A program made the position numbers and the translations under genes. Under the pieces are notes generated by a model. The model saw only the letters and a list, made by a program, of their open reading frames with translations, made no database searches and was not told the origin of the DNA. From assembly GCF_023151555.2 (NCBI RefSeq), contig NZ_CP100426.1, forward strand, positions 1,426,001 through 1,490,000: a DNA stretch of 64,000 bases, written 5' to 3'. The stretch is from Photobacterium sp. CCB-ST2H9. GTDB taxonomy: Bacteria > Pseudomonadota > Gammaproteobacteria > Enterobacterales > Vibrionaceae. Each line of letters starts with the position of its first letter. Within the stretch, counting starts at the first letter, position 1. Below are positions 32,489 through 41,705 of the stretch, piece by piece.

Positions 32489-33899
32489 ACAGGCCTCCCG
32501 TTCCGCTCAGCGGGCACTGTTTCAGCGTTTTCTGCTGACCCTGCTGATTTGTTTTATCTTCCTCAACGCTGTGATGGTGTTCATCCTGACCTATCTGCTC
32601 GATTACCAGGAGCGGAAGCTGCTGAGTTCACTCGGGCAGGAATATCAGCGTATTCTGACTTTTGAATCTGATACCAAACTGGAACATGTGGTCATCAATA
32701 ATCCCAACCGGCTCATCGAAAATGCGATCAGCGTTGTCCGGGCCGACTCTTCGGGAGAGTTGGAGTGGCTCAGTGGTGCTGATCGGCCTGATTTACCGGA
32801 AACTGTTTCTGCATATCAGTCCATGAACCGGCGTTGGTATCATTTATTCAGCCATGCGCCTTATCTAAGTCTGAAACTGGATGGCAAACCTTCGCAGTAC
32901 TGGCTCATTATGGACGGCACGCCCAGACGGACCCAGCTATTTGTTCAGGGAACCGGGTTGTTTGTTGCGTTGGCGGCGATGGTTGGCTTGATTGCGTTGA
33001 TCGTCTGGCGTTTGCTGAGCCGAACGCTGTCGCCGTTGCACAGCCTTGCCAAAGGGGTGGATCAGGTTCGGGGCTGGTCCCTGGATGTGATGCTGGAAAC
33101 GGATCTGCCAGAGCTTGAATCGGGCGGCCCGCTGGGTCAGCTCAGTCAAAGTGTGCAGCAGGTACTCAATCGGCTGAAAGAAACCGTTCGAGGCATGGAT
33201 CAAACCGTCGATGCCATTGCTCATGATGTCCGGACACCATTGTCTCGTATGATACTGACCACCGAGGCCGCATTGAGCCGGGACACAGCAAAGCTTCAGC
33301 CCGAGAAAATTGAAGCCTCCCTGCGTTCCGCCCTGTCTGATTGTGCTGAATCAGCCCAGCAGGCGAATCAGATGCTGACGACCCTGATGCGGATTCATGA
33401 CGAACAGGTGGGACGGCATGTGCTGGAAACACAGCCGATTGAACTGGCCCAATTATTGTCGGAGGTCGCAGCCTGGTATGAGGAAGTCGCTGAAGATGCG
33501 GAAATTCGGCTGGACACCGACGGCTTAGAAGCTGTGACTTTCATCTCTGACGCCAAACGCCTGATACAAATTGTCGTGAATCTGGTGGATAACAGCATGA
33601 AATACAGCCCGGCTGGCACTGAAGTTCAGCTGGCCTGTGGTTACGATGGGACAGGTGTCTGGTTCAGCGTGACCGATCAGGGGATGGGGATTGCGCCTGA
33701 GCATCAGGCGCTGATTTTCAGGCGTTTGTACCGGGTGGAAGGAAGTCGTCATCAGCCGGGGTACGGGTTAGGGCTCGCCATGGTTTCAGCCATGGTAAAT
33801 ACGCTGCAAGGCCGTATTGAGCTGAACTCCGTGCTGGGAGAAGGCAGCCGGTTTACAATCCGGTTGCCGGGAACAATGACCCAGACCAGCGATCGTTAG
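32466..33899 (+). CDS. Sensor histidine kinase, partner of the preceding regulator
   Basis: 477 residues from ATG 32466 (a second ATG at 32478 is possible). Two membrane helices (about 18-40 and 155-180) flank a periplasmic sensor of about 110 residues. HAMP-like region, then the H-box IAHDVRTPL with H253, N-box NLVDNSMKYSP, and G-boxes VTDQGMGIAP and GYGLGLAMV. The periplasmic domain is where a secreted partner such as the divergent DUF336 protein could act. The stop overlaps the convergent aldo/keto reductase gene by 4 bp. Confidence 0.9.
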   Translation: MSSDMNAEQASRSAQRALFQRFLLTLLICFIFLNAVMVFILTYLLDYQERKLLSSLGQEYQRILTFESDTKLEHVVINNPNRLIENAISVVRADSSGELEWLSGADRPDLPETVSAYQSMNRRWYHLFSHAPYLSLKLDGKPSQYWLIMDGTPRRTQLFVQGTGLFVALAAMVGLIALIVWRLLSRTLSPLHSLAKGVDQVRGWSLDVMLETDLPELESGGPLGQLSQSVQQVLNRLKETVRGMDQTVDAIAHDVRTPLSRMILTTEAALSRDTAKLQPEKIEASLRSALSDCAESAQQANQMLTTLMRIHDEQVGRHVLETQPIELAQLLSEVAAWYEEVAEDAEIRLDTDGLEAVTFISDAKRLIQIVVNLVDNSMKYSPAGTEVQLACGYDGTGVWFSVTDQGMGIAPEHQALIFRRLYRVEGSRHQPGYGLGLAMVSAMVNTLQGRIELNSVLGEGSRFTIRLPGTMTQTSDR

Positions 33900-34702
33900 T
33901 CCCATGCTGGTGCAAAGTCAGGATTTGCAACTCGGTGCCCACGATCCAATGCGGCGATGGCCGCCAGATCGGTTTCATCCAGCGTCAGTCTGTCAGCGTC
34001 CAGGTTGCTTTCGATATTCGCCTGTTTGGTGGAAGACGGGATGGTGACGAATCCTTGCTGACGCATCCAAGCCAGAACGACCTGCGCTGCTGTGGCCTGA
34101 TGTTTTTCTGCAATCGCCTGAATGACAGGATCTTGCAGGACAGCACCGTAGGCAAACGGCATGTAACCTGTGACGCGCATGCCCAGGGCGCGACAGTATT
34201 CAGTCACCTGGCGGTTTTGCAGATACGGGTGCACCTCAATCTGGTTGGTCAGCAATACATCTTTCCCCAGGATCTGAACGGCTTGCTCCATGTGAGCCAT
34301 GGTAAAGTTGGAAATACCGATCTGACGGGTCAGCCCCAGATCCTGAGCCTGCTTGAGTGAGGCCAGATAGTCCGCCATATCGACTTCCTGATTCTTCAGC
34401 GGCCAGTGAATCAGCAGCAAATCGATATCAGCCATACCCAGTTGACGCAGGCTTTCCTGAACGCTCGGGATGAATAATTCCCGGCTGAAATTGTCTGTCC
34501 AGACTTTTGTGGTCAGGAAAATGTCTTCTCTGGCAATACCGGATGACTGAATCGCATCGCCTACGGCTTGCTCATTGCCATAGATTTGCGCCGTATCGAT
34601 ATGGCGATAACCTGCATTCAGCGCCAGGGTGACGGAGTCAAATGCGGTTTGTCCTTCCAGACGAAAAGTGCCAAAGCCCAGATGCGGCATCGGGTGATTC
34701 AT
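33896..34702 (-). CDS. dkgB: Aldo/keto reductase, 2,5-diketo-D-gluconate reductase B type
   Basis: 268 residues, NADPH-dependent TIM-barrel reductase of AKR5. Catalytic tetrad residues are visible: D36 and Y41 (in HIDTAQIYGNE), lysine in TTKVW (about K66) and histidine in LLIHWP. GISNFT and the cofactor-binding IPSSTKQANIESNL near the C-terminus match DkgB, as does the length. It reduces methylglyoxal and other aldehydes as well as diketogluconate. It lies downstream of a YafC-like LysR gene on the same strand, an adjacency also seen in E. coli (yafC-dkgB). Confidence 0.88.
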   Translation of the reverse strand: MNHPMPHLGFGTFRLEGQTAFDSVTLALNAGYRHIDTAQIYGNEQAVGDAIQSSGIAREDIFLTTKVWTDNFSRELFIPSVQESLRQLGMADIDLLLIHWPLKNQEVDMADYLASLKQAQDLGLTRQIGISNFTMAHMEQAVQILGKDVLLTNQIEVHPYLQNRQVTEYCRALGMRVTGYMPFAYGAVLQDPVIQAIAEKHQATAAQVVLAWMRQQGFVTIPSSTKQANIESNLDADRLTLDETDLAAIAALDRGHRVANPDFAPAWD

Positions 34703-34814
34703 GTTGTATTCCTTGTTGGGATTGTGAGTGATGCTGCTCAGGTTACTTCCCTTTGCACTTTGAAAAAGACCACAACGAACAAATAACTATTTCAGAATTC
34801 ACAATAATCAGTGG

Positions 34815-35720
34815 CTAAAGGCACAGTCTTTCCGCAATAAAGTCGAGGAAAGCGCGAATACGCGGTGAAAGTACCGTGTTTCTGTAATACACCGCATGAA
34901 TCGGTTCTCTGTCGTTGGGGGTCGCAATGTCTGCTTCAAGGACAGAAACCAGCCTGCCCGCGGCCAGATCGCGGCACACCATGAAGTTTGACAACAGTGC
35001 GAATCCATTCCCGGACAGACACAGTTGCCGGACTGTTTCCCCGCTGCTGCCCTGGATGTGCATCCGCGGGGAATAGGGGCCGTTCACAAAGGGCCATTTG
35101 TTCAGATTCGGCTGAACGGCAAAGCCAATACAGCGATGTGTACTCAGGGCTTCAATACTGTCTGGTGTGCCGTACTCTGCCAGGTAGCCCGGACTGGCGA
35201 CAATCCGCAGCGGACTGCGTCCGAGGAATTTTGCATGCAGGTTTGAATCTTTCAGCTCACCAATCCGGATGGCCAGATCGGTGCGCTTTTCGATCAGATC
35301 AATGAAGCTTTCACTGGAAATCAGTTCAATCTCAATGTCCGGGTAGGCCGCCTGAAATGCTGCCATATGAGGCACGAGTTGATGCAGGATGAACGGGCTG
35401 GCCGAATCGACCCGTAAGCGTCCGGCAGGCTTGCCTTTGAGCAGGCGAAGTTTTTCTTCTGCACCGGCAATCTGGCTCAGGCCATGGCGGATGTGTTCGG
35501 CAAAGAAGCGCCCTTCTTCAGTGAGTTCGACCCGACGTGTGGTGCGTGTCAGCAAGGTTGTGCTGAGTTCTGTTTCCAGCCTCGCAATGGCCCGGGAAAC
35601 CTTGGCAACCTGAATGTTTAATTGATTTGCTGCTGCAGAAAATCCGCCGCTGTCGACGACAGCCAGGAAAATCTCCAGTTCTTCTGTCCGGGAAATTATT
35701 GTCATTTTCGATAAAGTCAT
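34815..35720 (-). CDS. LysR-type regulator (YafC-like)
   Basis: 301 residues: an HTH domain (LEIFLAVVDSGGFSAAANQLNI) and a substrate-binding domain with DLAIRIGELKDSNLHAKFLG. A start five codons later (35705) is equally possible; neither has a clear ribosome-binding site. It sits between dkgB (same strand, 112 bp downstream) and a divergent MFS gene 77 bp away, and could control both. In E. coli the homologous neighbour of dkgB is yafC. Confidence 0.85.
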   Translation of the reverse strand: MTLSKMTIISRTEELEIFLAVVDSGGFSAAANQLNIQVAKVSRAIARLETELSTTLLTRTTRRVELTEEGRFFAEHIRHGLSQIAGAEEKLRLLKGKPAGRLRVDSASPFILHQLVPHMAAFQAAYPDIEIELISSESFIDLIEKRTDLAIRIGELKDSNLHAKFLGRSPLRIVASPGYLAEYGTPDSIEALSTHRCIGFAVQPNLNKWPFVNGPYSPRMHIQGSSGETVRQLCLSGNGFALLSNFMVCRDLAAGRLVSVLEADIATPNDREPIHAVYYRNTVLSPRIRAFLDFIAERLCL

Positions 35721-35797
35721 TTGTTGTTGGTGCTGTTTTTTACAAAAATAAGGCTGGGCATACTCGCCGTCAATCTTAAATCACGGAGAATTGATGT

Positions 35798-36997
35798 ATG
35801 CCGCTTGCACTTTGGGCACTCACATTGAGTGCGTTTGCTATCGGAACCACAGAGTTTGTGATTGTCGGGCTTGTCCCCACGATTGCACAGGATTTGTCGG
35901 TTTCACTGCCCTCTGCGGGGTTGCTGGTGAGCCTGTATGCCATGGGTGTTGCCATTGGGGCACCGGTGCTGACAGCGCTGACCGGACGCTGGCCGCGCAA
36001 AACGGTTTTACTTGCACTGATGGCGTTGTTCATTGGCGGGAATCTTCTGGCCTGGCTGGCCCCCGGATATGAATCTCTGATTGCAGCACGAATTCTGACC
36101 GGTCTGGCCCACGGTGTCTTTTTCTCTATCGGCTCGACGATTGCGACAAGTCTGGTGAGCAAAGAAAAAGAAGCCAGTGCGATCGCGACCATGTTCACGG
36201 GGCTGACCGTTGCGCTGGTGACGGGTGTGCCACTGGGAACCTGGATTGGTCAGGTTTTTGGCTGGCGGGCAACTTTTCTGATTGTGGCGTTACTGGGGCT
36301 GATTGCTTTGATCGGCAGTGCGCTTCTCGTCCCTTCCAATCTGAAGCAATCACCGCCAGCACAACTGAAACAGCAACTGGCTGTACTGATCCATCCGCGG
36401 TTATTGCTAGTCTACGCCATGACTGCAGTGGGTTATGGGGGTACGTTTGTGGCGTTCACATATCTGGCGCCAATCCTTCAGCAGGTCACCGGGCTGGCGG
36501 AAGGTGCTATCAGTCTGGTGATGCTGGTGTATGGTGTATCCGTCGCGGTTGGCAACATCTGGGGCGGGAAGCTGGCTGACCGGCAGGGACCGGTGAATGC
36601 TTTGCTGTGGATTTTTGCGGCCCTGGCGCTGACCTTGCTGGTGTTCAGCATGACTGCGCACAGTCCTGTACTGGCCGTCTTGACGGTTCTGGTTTGGGGC
36701 GCCTTTGCGTTCGGAAATGTACCTGGTTTACAGGTTTATGTGGTGCAGCTTGCCGGCAAGTATAATCCGAACGCAGTCGACGTCGCTTCAGGTTTGAATA
36801 TTGCTGCGTTTAACGTGGGGATTGCTTTAGGATCTGTCATCGGCGGTGTGGTCGTTGAAAGAATGGCGCTGACGGATGCACCGTGGATCGGGGCACTGAT
36901 CGTGGTGCTTGCTTTCCTGTTGACCTGGTTATCGGGGTATTTGGATCGGTCTGGTGAACCTTCGGCAGCATCAGAAACAGCACCATCAGCTCAATAA
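35798..36997 (+). CDS. MFS transporter of the YdhP/AraJ type
   Basis: 399 residues, twelve helices. The opening AIGTTEFVIVGLVPTIA is the signature of the AraJ/YdhP/PunC branch of DHA1 transporters, with the loop motif as TGRWPRKT and a second-half motif GGKLADRQG. Substrates in this branch range from sugars and purines to drugs. It is divergent from the LysR gene, which is the likely regulator. The C-terminal 15 residues are polar and disordered-looking. Confidence 0.88.
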   Translation: MPLALWALTLSAFAIGTTEFVIVGLVPTIAQDLSVSLPSAGLLVSLYAMGVAIGAPVLTALTGRWPRKTVLLALMALFIGGNLLAWLAPGYESLIAARILTGLAHGVFFSIGSTIATSLVSKEKEASAIATMFTGLTVALVTGVPLGTWIGQVFGWRATFLIVALLGLIALIGSALLVPSNLKQSPPAQLKQQLAVLIHPRLLLVYAMTAVGYGGTFVAFTYLAPILQQVTGLAEGAISLVMLVYGVSVAVGNIWGGKLADRQGPVNALLWIFAALALTLLVFSMTAHSPVLAVLTVLVWGAFAFGNVPGLQVYVVQLAGKYNPNAVDVASGLNIAAFNVGIALGSVIGGVVVERMALTDAPWIGALIVVLAFLLTWLSGYLDRSGEPSAASETAPSAQ

Positions 36998-36998
36998 G

Positions 36999-37023
36999 AA
37001 AAGGCCCGTTCAGGGCCTTTTTT
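36999..37023. terminator. Bidirectional terminator
   Basis: AAAAGGCCC (36999-37007), loop GTTCA, GGGCCTTTTTT (37013-37023). It serves the MFS gene and the convergent TDT transporter gene. Confidence 0.88.
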
Positions 37024-37026
37024 AGA

Positions 37027-37989
37027 TCAGCGACTGGCGTTGGACGGCTCTCTGAGGTAGGTGTTCCAGTAATGGACAGCGTAGTTAGCGCCTACCCAGA
37101 GGACCAGTAAGGTTGCAACGCTGATTTCAATCACTCCCGTCATATTGAGGTACTTCGACAGAACGTGATCGTCCGGCAGCCACTCGATCAGGCGGTGCAT
37201 GGCGACGGCACTGATCACCGAAGGGAAGGTAATCGCAGCCATGGAGGGCTGAAAGCGGTACTTTAAAATATCGATGTAGCACAGGTAGACAAAGATCGTC
37301 ATGGTGATCCCGATTCCGGCCAGTGCACCGGTAAGAACGGGATCAGGCGTGTCCAGATTGGTCAGATACGCGGTCAGTGACAAGTTCACCGGCGCGGCCA
37401 TGATGGTCAGCGTTGGTCTTGCCACGCGCGGAAGCCGTCCGGCAAAGCACAGCCGGTACAACACAACAGGCAGCATGAAGAAGTAGATGGCCACGCAGGC
37501 GTTGGTCATGAAGATTGAAAACTCAGTGTACCCGAGTTGTGAACCGGCCAGAGTACCGCTGATGGCGCCAACCGGGTACAGGAACCAGCTGGGATAGAGA
37601 TGAATCAGACGAAATTTCTTTAACTGACAACTGAAAAAGATCACCATCATGGTTAAGTGCAGGGCCAGAGCCGGATACCACAGCATGCGGGCACTGGCCT
37701 GATGAATGCCTGCCAGATAATCGGCCAGTACCAGCATTGTCATTGACATCGGGGGCATCAGACTGCCGTATAACGGATGGTTCAGATCAGACAGAAACAG
37801 TTTCGGATTCAGCAGATATTTCAGTACGACCGGGATCAGGAGGCAGGCACCGACGAACGCACAGAGAGAGCGGATGAAATTGCCATAACTTGGATAGTAG
37901 AGTGACCAGGCAAGGCCGGTCCCTGTGATGGCTAATGCTAAAGCAGCCTGAGCGGTAGGAACTTGTGCGAATGCTTTGCCGAGTGTCAC
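37027..37989 (-). CDS. TDT family (TehA/SLAC1-like) membrane transporter
   Basis: 320 residues with about ten hydrophobic helices, and no large soluble domain. The layout and motifs (MPPMSMTMLVLADYLAG, YPALALHLTMMVIFF, PAFVNLSLTAYL-like segment) fit the tellurite-resistance/dicarboxylate transporter family, whose fold is that of an anion channel. Substrates in this family include C4-dicarboxylates, sulfite, chloride and nitrate. It is downstream of lutCBA on the same strand but 645 bp away, so a link to lactate metabolism is only suggestive. Confidence 0.8.
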   Translation of the reverse strand: MTLGKAFAQVPTAQAALALAITGTGLAWSLYYPSYGNFIRSLCAFVGACLLIPVVLKYLLNPKLFLSDLNHPLYGSLMPPMSMTMLVLADYLAGIHQASARMLWYPALALHLTMMVIFFSCQLKKFRLIHLYPSWFLYPVGAISGTLAGSQLGYTEFSIFMTNACVAIYFFMLPVVLYRLCFAGRLPRVARPTLTIMAAPVNLSLTAYLTNLDTPDPVLTGALAGIGITMTIFVYLCYIDILKYRFQPSMAAITFPSVISAVAMHRLIEWLPDDHVLSKYLNMTGVIEISVATLLVLWVGANYAVHYWNTYLREPSNASR

Positions 37990-38322
37990 TGGGTCTCCTT
38001 TTCAATTGACCAGCTAATCAAAGAGAGGGGATTTTACACGAAATGATGACAAATGATCCCGGCCAATCGCTTAAGAATAGAAAGATTCTCTGGTACGGGC
38101 TAAATATAGCTGCAATCGTTACTGAATGAGTCAAAGAAGCGGATACAGAAAGAGTGAGGACAAAAGTTGCGAAATACAGGATTTGATCCCATAGTAATAG
38201 TGAAGCGTATGAACTGAGAGAGTTTCATGCTCTAGCTTCTGGAGGATCAAAGCTGTTCTTCGACTGTCTTGCGTTCTGTGCTTCACGGTTGTTTCCGGCT
38301 TCAGAGGATGCAGCCACCAAGG

Positions 38323-38346
38323 CACTAAGCCTGTGAAAACTTAGTG
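38323..38346. promoter_or_regulatory. Inverted repeat upstream of the ncRNA candidate
   Basis: CACTAAG (38323-38329) and CTTAGTG (38340-38346) with a 10-bp centre. It lies just before a weak promoter-like pair TTGGAA (38354-38359) and TAATAC (38376-38381). It could be an operator for the ncRNA or, on the minus strand, for the TDT gene. The rest of the gap 37990-38322 shows nothing I can name. Confidence 0.35.
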
Positions 38347-38381
38347 TTACAATTTGGAAAGTGACACCACAAAATTAATAC

Positions 38382-38551
38382 TTCTTCGCCAATAAACCAT
38401 AAAGCTCGATTGGAAGAAATGACGATTATCGAGTCCGGCATACTCAACGTAATGAGTGGCGAAGCCCCCGTTATAAATACCATCGGTGTGCTGAGTAGGT
38501 AGACTGAAGGTGATAACGAACACAAGCCGCACGCAACGTGCGGCTTTTTTT
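38382..38551 (+). ncRNA. Candidate structured small RNA ending in an intrinsic terminator
   Basis: A strong plus-strand terminator (AAGCCGCACG 38524-38533, CGTGCGGCTTTTTTT 38537-38551) has no plus-strand gene upstream of it within 1.5 kb, because the flanking genes are on the minus strand. The 150 nt before it can fold: an outer stem CTTCGCCA/TGGCGAAG (38384-38391 with 38457-38464) enclosing CTCGAT/ATCGAG (38405-38410 with 38428-38433) and ACTCA/TGAGT (38442-38446 with 38453-38457), and then CGTTAT/ATAACG (38469-38474 with 38513-38518). I cannot match it to a known RNA family. The 5' end is a guess. Confidence 0.5.
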
Positions 38552-38634
38552 GTCCAGGATATTTTCACGGCACCGCAGTACCAATCTGTGCTCCTTCTCC
38601 GGCTTGCCCTGAATTGTGAACGAAACGACTGTTT

Positions 38635-39291
38635 TTACCGGTTTACCACGATCAAAACCATCAGTCTGCTCGGGCCGTGGGCACCATACGCCAGTGTTTG
38701 CTGTATGTCGGCTGTTTTTGAAGGCCCCGAAATGAGGACCACATTGGTGGGTAAACCCTGATGCCATTGTTGCTGGTGCATCAGGGCCGTAAAGTTGTCG
38801 GTTAGTTGAGACGCATTGACCAGTGCGATATGACAAGGGGGCACCAGCGATAAGGTTCTGGGTTCTTTGCGATCCGGCCACAATACGAGAGTGCCGGTCT
38901 CAGCAATGGCAGCATGCACATGCGTGACCCCGGCATCCACCTCAGAAAACAGCGTATCTTTCCAGTTGTCTATGGGGTCATCGAAAGGAACAAGTTCTGC
39001 GGTGCGGCAAGCGTGCTGTATCTGAGCAAGAAATTCACCAGCTGTACCGGCTGCAATTCGTCTGACGCCAGTCTCACTGATGAGTTCCGCCAGCTGCTCT
39101 GAAAGAGTGTCTGATGTGCAGTGATAAACCTCAGCATGGCTGGCGGTCAGCTGTTCACAAAACTGAGCCATTTGCTCTGCTGGGTCACGGGCTGTCCAGG
39201 CAGTATATGCCGGTTCCTGTGTGTCCGTGACTGATGCTGTGGATTGTCCGGCGCGTAAGCGGGCCAGAATGGCTTGTCTGGCTGGGTTCAT
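38635..39291 (-). CDS. lutC: Lactate utilization protein C
   Basis: 218 residues from ATG 39291, which overlaps the lutB stop by 4 bp; a longer in-frame reading from 39453 lies wholly inside lutB and is not expected. The LUD domain is recognisable from AIAETGTLVLWPDRKEPRTLSLVPPCHIALV and the C-terminal LISGPSKTADIQQTLAYGAHGPSRLMVLIV. LutC (YkgG) is one of three subunits of the iron-sulfur L-lactate oxidising complex. It is the last gene of lutABC. Confidence 0.9.
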   Translation of the reverse strand: MNPARQAILARLRAGQSTASVTDTQEPAYTAWTARDPAEQMAQFCEQLTASHAEVYHCTSDTLSEQLAELISETGVRRIAAGTAGEFLAQIQHACRTAELVPFDDPIDNWKDTLFSEVDAGVTHVHAAIAETGTLVLWPDRKEPRTLSLVPPCHIALVNASQLTDNFTALMHQQQWHQGLPTNVVLISGPSKTADIQQTLAYGAHGPSRLMVLIVVNR

Positions 39292-40751
39292 TGCTGCGTT
39301 CCTTTTCGTTTTTGTTTTAACAGGTGGTGCAGGGAAGTGGCTGCCGGTTTCGGGGCTGTACGGCATTGTGTCCAATTGCTCATGTTGTCGGGCATCCAAT
39401 GGCGAACTTTCCCGGCCAGCCAGGTGCCGGTGTGATAAACCGAAGGATGGCAAGCCACGGTAGCAAATGCTTTCATCATCATGGATTCTGTAGTGCTGGC
39501 CGCAGATTGCTGGCCGCGTAAGGGTTGATGCTCCTGTTCCGGAGGCAGTTTCGCATCATGGCGTAAACGCTGCAGCAGGGACGGAATGGGAATGCGGACC
39601 GGGCAGACTTCCCCGCAGGCTCCGCACAGGCTGGACGCAGTGACTAAGTCTTGCGTGGCTTCAAGGCCCAGCAGATGCGGCGAGATAATTTTGCCGATCG
39701 GCCCCGGATAAACTGTGCCATAAGCATGGCCGCCAATTCGGGTATAGACCGGGCAATGATTCATACAGGCGCCACAGCGAATGCATTGCAGGGTCTGGCG
39801 GGTTTCCTCATCCTGATAGGCCTGACTGCGGCCATTATCCAGCAGAATCAGATGCACCGCTTTCGGACCGTCCAGCTCACCGGGTTTGCGCGGCGATGAA
39901 ATCATATTGAAATAGGTTGTGATGGCCTGCCCGGTTGCGGAACGGGTCAGCGCGCTGTACAGGGGCGGCACATCACTTAATAATTCCACCACTTTCTCAA
40001 TGCCTGTGACGGCAATGTGGATGTCAGGTACTGTGGTACACATCCGGCCATTGCCTTCGTTTTCAACCAGACAAAGCGTGCCGGTTTCAGCGACCGCAAA
40101 GTTCACTCCGGAAACACCGATTTGCGCGGTGCGGAATTTTTCCCTGAGCTGCTGCCGGCCGGTCCGGATCAGACTGTCGACATCTGTGGTGGGGGTAAAG
40201 TGATCCAGATGTTCAGAAAAGGTGTCACTGACCTGCTGTTTGTTTTTGTGGATCGCCGGCATGATGATATGGGACGGTGTGTCGCCATCCAGCTGGATGA
40301 TGTATTCGCCCATGTCACTTTCAAGGCAGGTGATCTGATGCTTCGCCATTTCATGATTGAGATTGATTTCCTCACTGACCATCGATTTTCCTTTGATCAT
40401 CAGCAAGGCGTGATTCGTCTTTGGATTAGAGACGGGCTGCGCAACGGATTGAGCGATAGCCAGGAAGATTGCGTTTGCCTGTTTCGCATTTTCGGCCCAG
40501 TGCACCTGAATCCCGTTGGCGGTGCAGTTGGTTTCCAGTTGTTCCAGCAGTTCGGGCAGTTTCCGCAGGCAGCGCCGACGAATGGCCTCGGCCCGGTCAC
40601 GGATGGCTGCCTCTTCTTGGGGATCTGCAAATGCGCTTTTGCGCTTGCTCTGCAGGTAATCCATCGCTCCCCGAAAATTGTGTCTGAGTTGCGGATCAGC
40701 CAGCGCATCGGCGGCCTGCTGGTGAAAGTGTTCCGGCTGAAATTTACTCAT
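39288..40751 (-). CDS. lutB: Lactate utilization iron-sulfur protein B
   Basis: 487 residues, matching LutB/YkgF length. An N-terminal LUD domain (NFAVAETGTLCLVENEGNGRM) is followed by two [4Fe-4S] ferredoxin-type clusters: CIRCGACMNHCPVYTRIGG and SLCGACGEVCPVRIPI. It passes electrons from lactate oxidation. It overlaps lutA by 8 bp at its 5' end and lutC by 4 bp at its 3' end, so all three are translationally coupled. Confidence 0.93.
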   Translation of the reverse strand: MSKFQPEHFHQQAADALADPQLRHNFRGAMDYLQSKRKSAFADPQEEAAIRDRAEAIRRRCLRKLPELLEQLETNCTANGIQVHWAENAKQANAIFLAIAQSVAQPVSNPKTNHALLMIKGKSMVSEEINLNHEMAKHQITCLESDMGEYIIQLDGDTPSHIIMPAIHKNKQQVSDTFSEHLDHFTPTTDVDSLIRTGRQQLREKFRTAQIGVSGVNFAVAETGTLCLVENEGNGRMCTTVPDIHIAVTGIEKVVELLSDVPPLYSALTRSATGQAITTYFNMISSPRKPGELDGPKAVHLILLDNGRSQAYQDEETRQTLQCIRCGACMNHCPVYTRIGGHAYGTVYPGPIGKIISPHLLGLEATQDLVTASSLCGACGEVCPVRIPIPSLLQRLRHDAKLPPEQEHQPLRGQQSAASTTESMMMKAFATVACHPSVYHTGTWLAGKVRHWMPDNMSNWTQCRTAPKPAATSLHHLLKQKRKGTQQ

Positions 40752-41511
40752 GCTGGCCTCCGGTTCTGCTGAGCAGAAAGCTGGCTAAGTGTTGCCCCTG
40801 TAACGTTCGGCCCTGATAGGAAAGGGCGCCGTTAATATTGAGCAGGCAGCCCCAGTCTGCACTGACGAAGTGTTCCGCCTGAGTATCGCAAAGATGATGT
40901 GTTTTATCCTCGACCATCGCCTGGCTGATGTTCGGATGCCGGACAGCAAAGGTGCCGCCGAAGCCGCAGCATTCACTTTCGTAAGCCTGTTCACGGAGGT
41001 CGACATGCGCAAGCTGGCTGAGTAGCTGCCGGGCGGTGACATGAACCTGCATTTCACGTCTGGCGGCGCAGGAGGTGTGCATGACCACTGAAGTGGGTTC
41101 CCCGGTATCCTGCCAGCGGACCCGGCAGACGTTGATCAGAAATTCCGTGAATTCAAAAACCCGCTCACAGAAACGGCTGACCTCAAGTGCATGTTTGCTG
41201 CCTTCAAACAGACGTAAGTAATGGTGATGCATCATGCCGCCACAGGAGCCGGACAGCACCACAACCGGCCAGGGTTCAGGAAACAGGGCGATCTGATTCA
41301 GGGCAATCTGACGGGATTCCCGGTTATAGCCACTGCTGTAGGCGGGCTGGCCGCAGCATGTTTGTTTGGGGATAAAGATGACCTCAATCCCTTCACGTTC
41401 GAGCAGCGAGATGGCATCCAGACCGGCCTGAGGGTCAAACATATCGACCAGACAGGTGGCGTAGAGATACACTTTTTGTGGCTTGGCGGGATAAAGGCGA
41501 CGGATATGCAT
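40744..41511 (-). CDS. lutA: Lactate utilization protein A (cysteine-rich CCG-domain subunit)
   Basis: 255 residues from ATG 41511, preceded by AGGGAG at good spacing; an ATG seven codons earlier is less well placed. Two CCG domains are seen: VYLYATCLVDMFDP...KQTCCGQPAY and HTSCAARRE...ESECCGFGGTF. Such domains ligate a non-cubane 4Fe-4S cluster in heterodisulfide reductase-like enzymes. It is the first gene of the lutABC operon. No lactate permease or GntR-type LutR is adjacent, so its control is elsewhere. Confidence 0.9.
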   Translation of the reverse strand: MHIRRLYPAKPQKVYLYATCLVDMFDPQAGLDAISLLEREGIEVIFIPKQTCCGQPAYSSGYNRESRQIALNQIALFPEPWPVVVLSGSCGGMMHHHYLRLFEGSKHALEVSRFCERVFEFTEFLINVCRVRWQDTGEPTSVVMHTSCAARREMQVHVTARQLLSQLAHVDLREQAYESECCGFGGTFAVRHPNISQAMVEDKTHHLCDTQAEHFVSADWGCLLNINGALSYQGRTLQGQHLASFLLSRTGGQHE

Positions 41512-41642
41512 GCAGGACTCCCTGTTCGACATGCGGATACATGAATGATGTTATGGAAATGTATTTCCAGACCAAGGGTAACGGCTTCGCAGACCGTCAA
41601 ATAGCGCATTCATGAAAAAGATTTATTCCATAACTGGCGGAA

Positions 41643-41678
41643 TGTCATCTCCATCCGCATTGGTCAGTGGAGATGACA
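41643..41678. terminator. Perfect 11-bp hairpin downstream of yegP
   Basis: TGTCATCTCCA (41643-41653) and TGGAGATGACA (41668-41678) with a 14-nt loop. There is no strong T-run. It follows the yegP gene on the minus strand. Confidence 0.5.
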
Positions 41679-41705
41679 GGTAAAAGAGGTGGCTCAATCA
41701 TTCGT

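Noticed and set aside
38131..38325. A 64-codon minus-strand frame in the lutC-TDT gap
   Set aside because: No ribosome-binding site, no domain; looked briefly like a transposase remnant but no insertion-sequence ends or motifs are visible.
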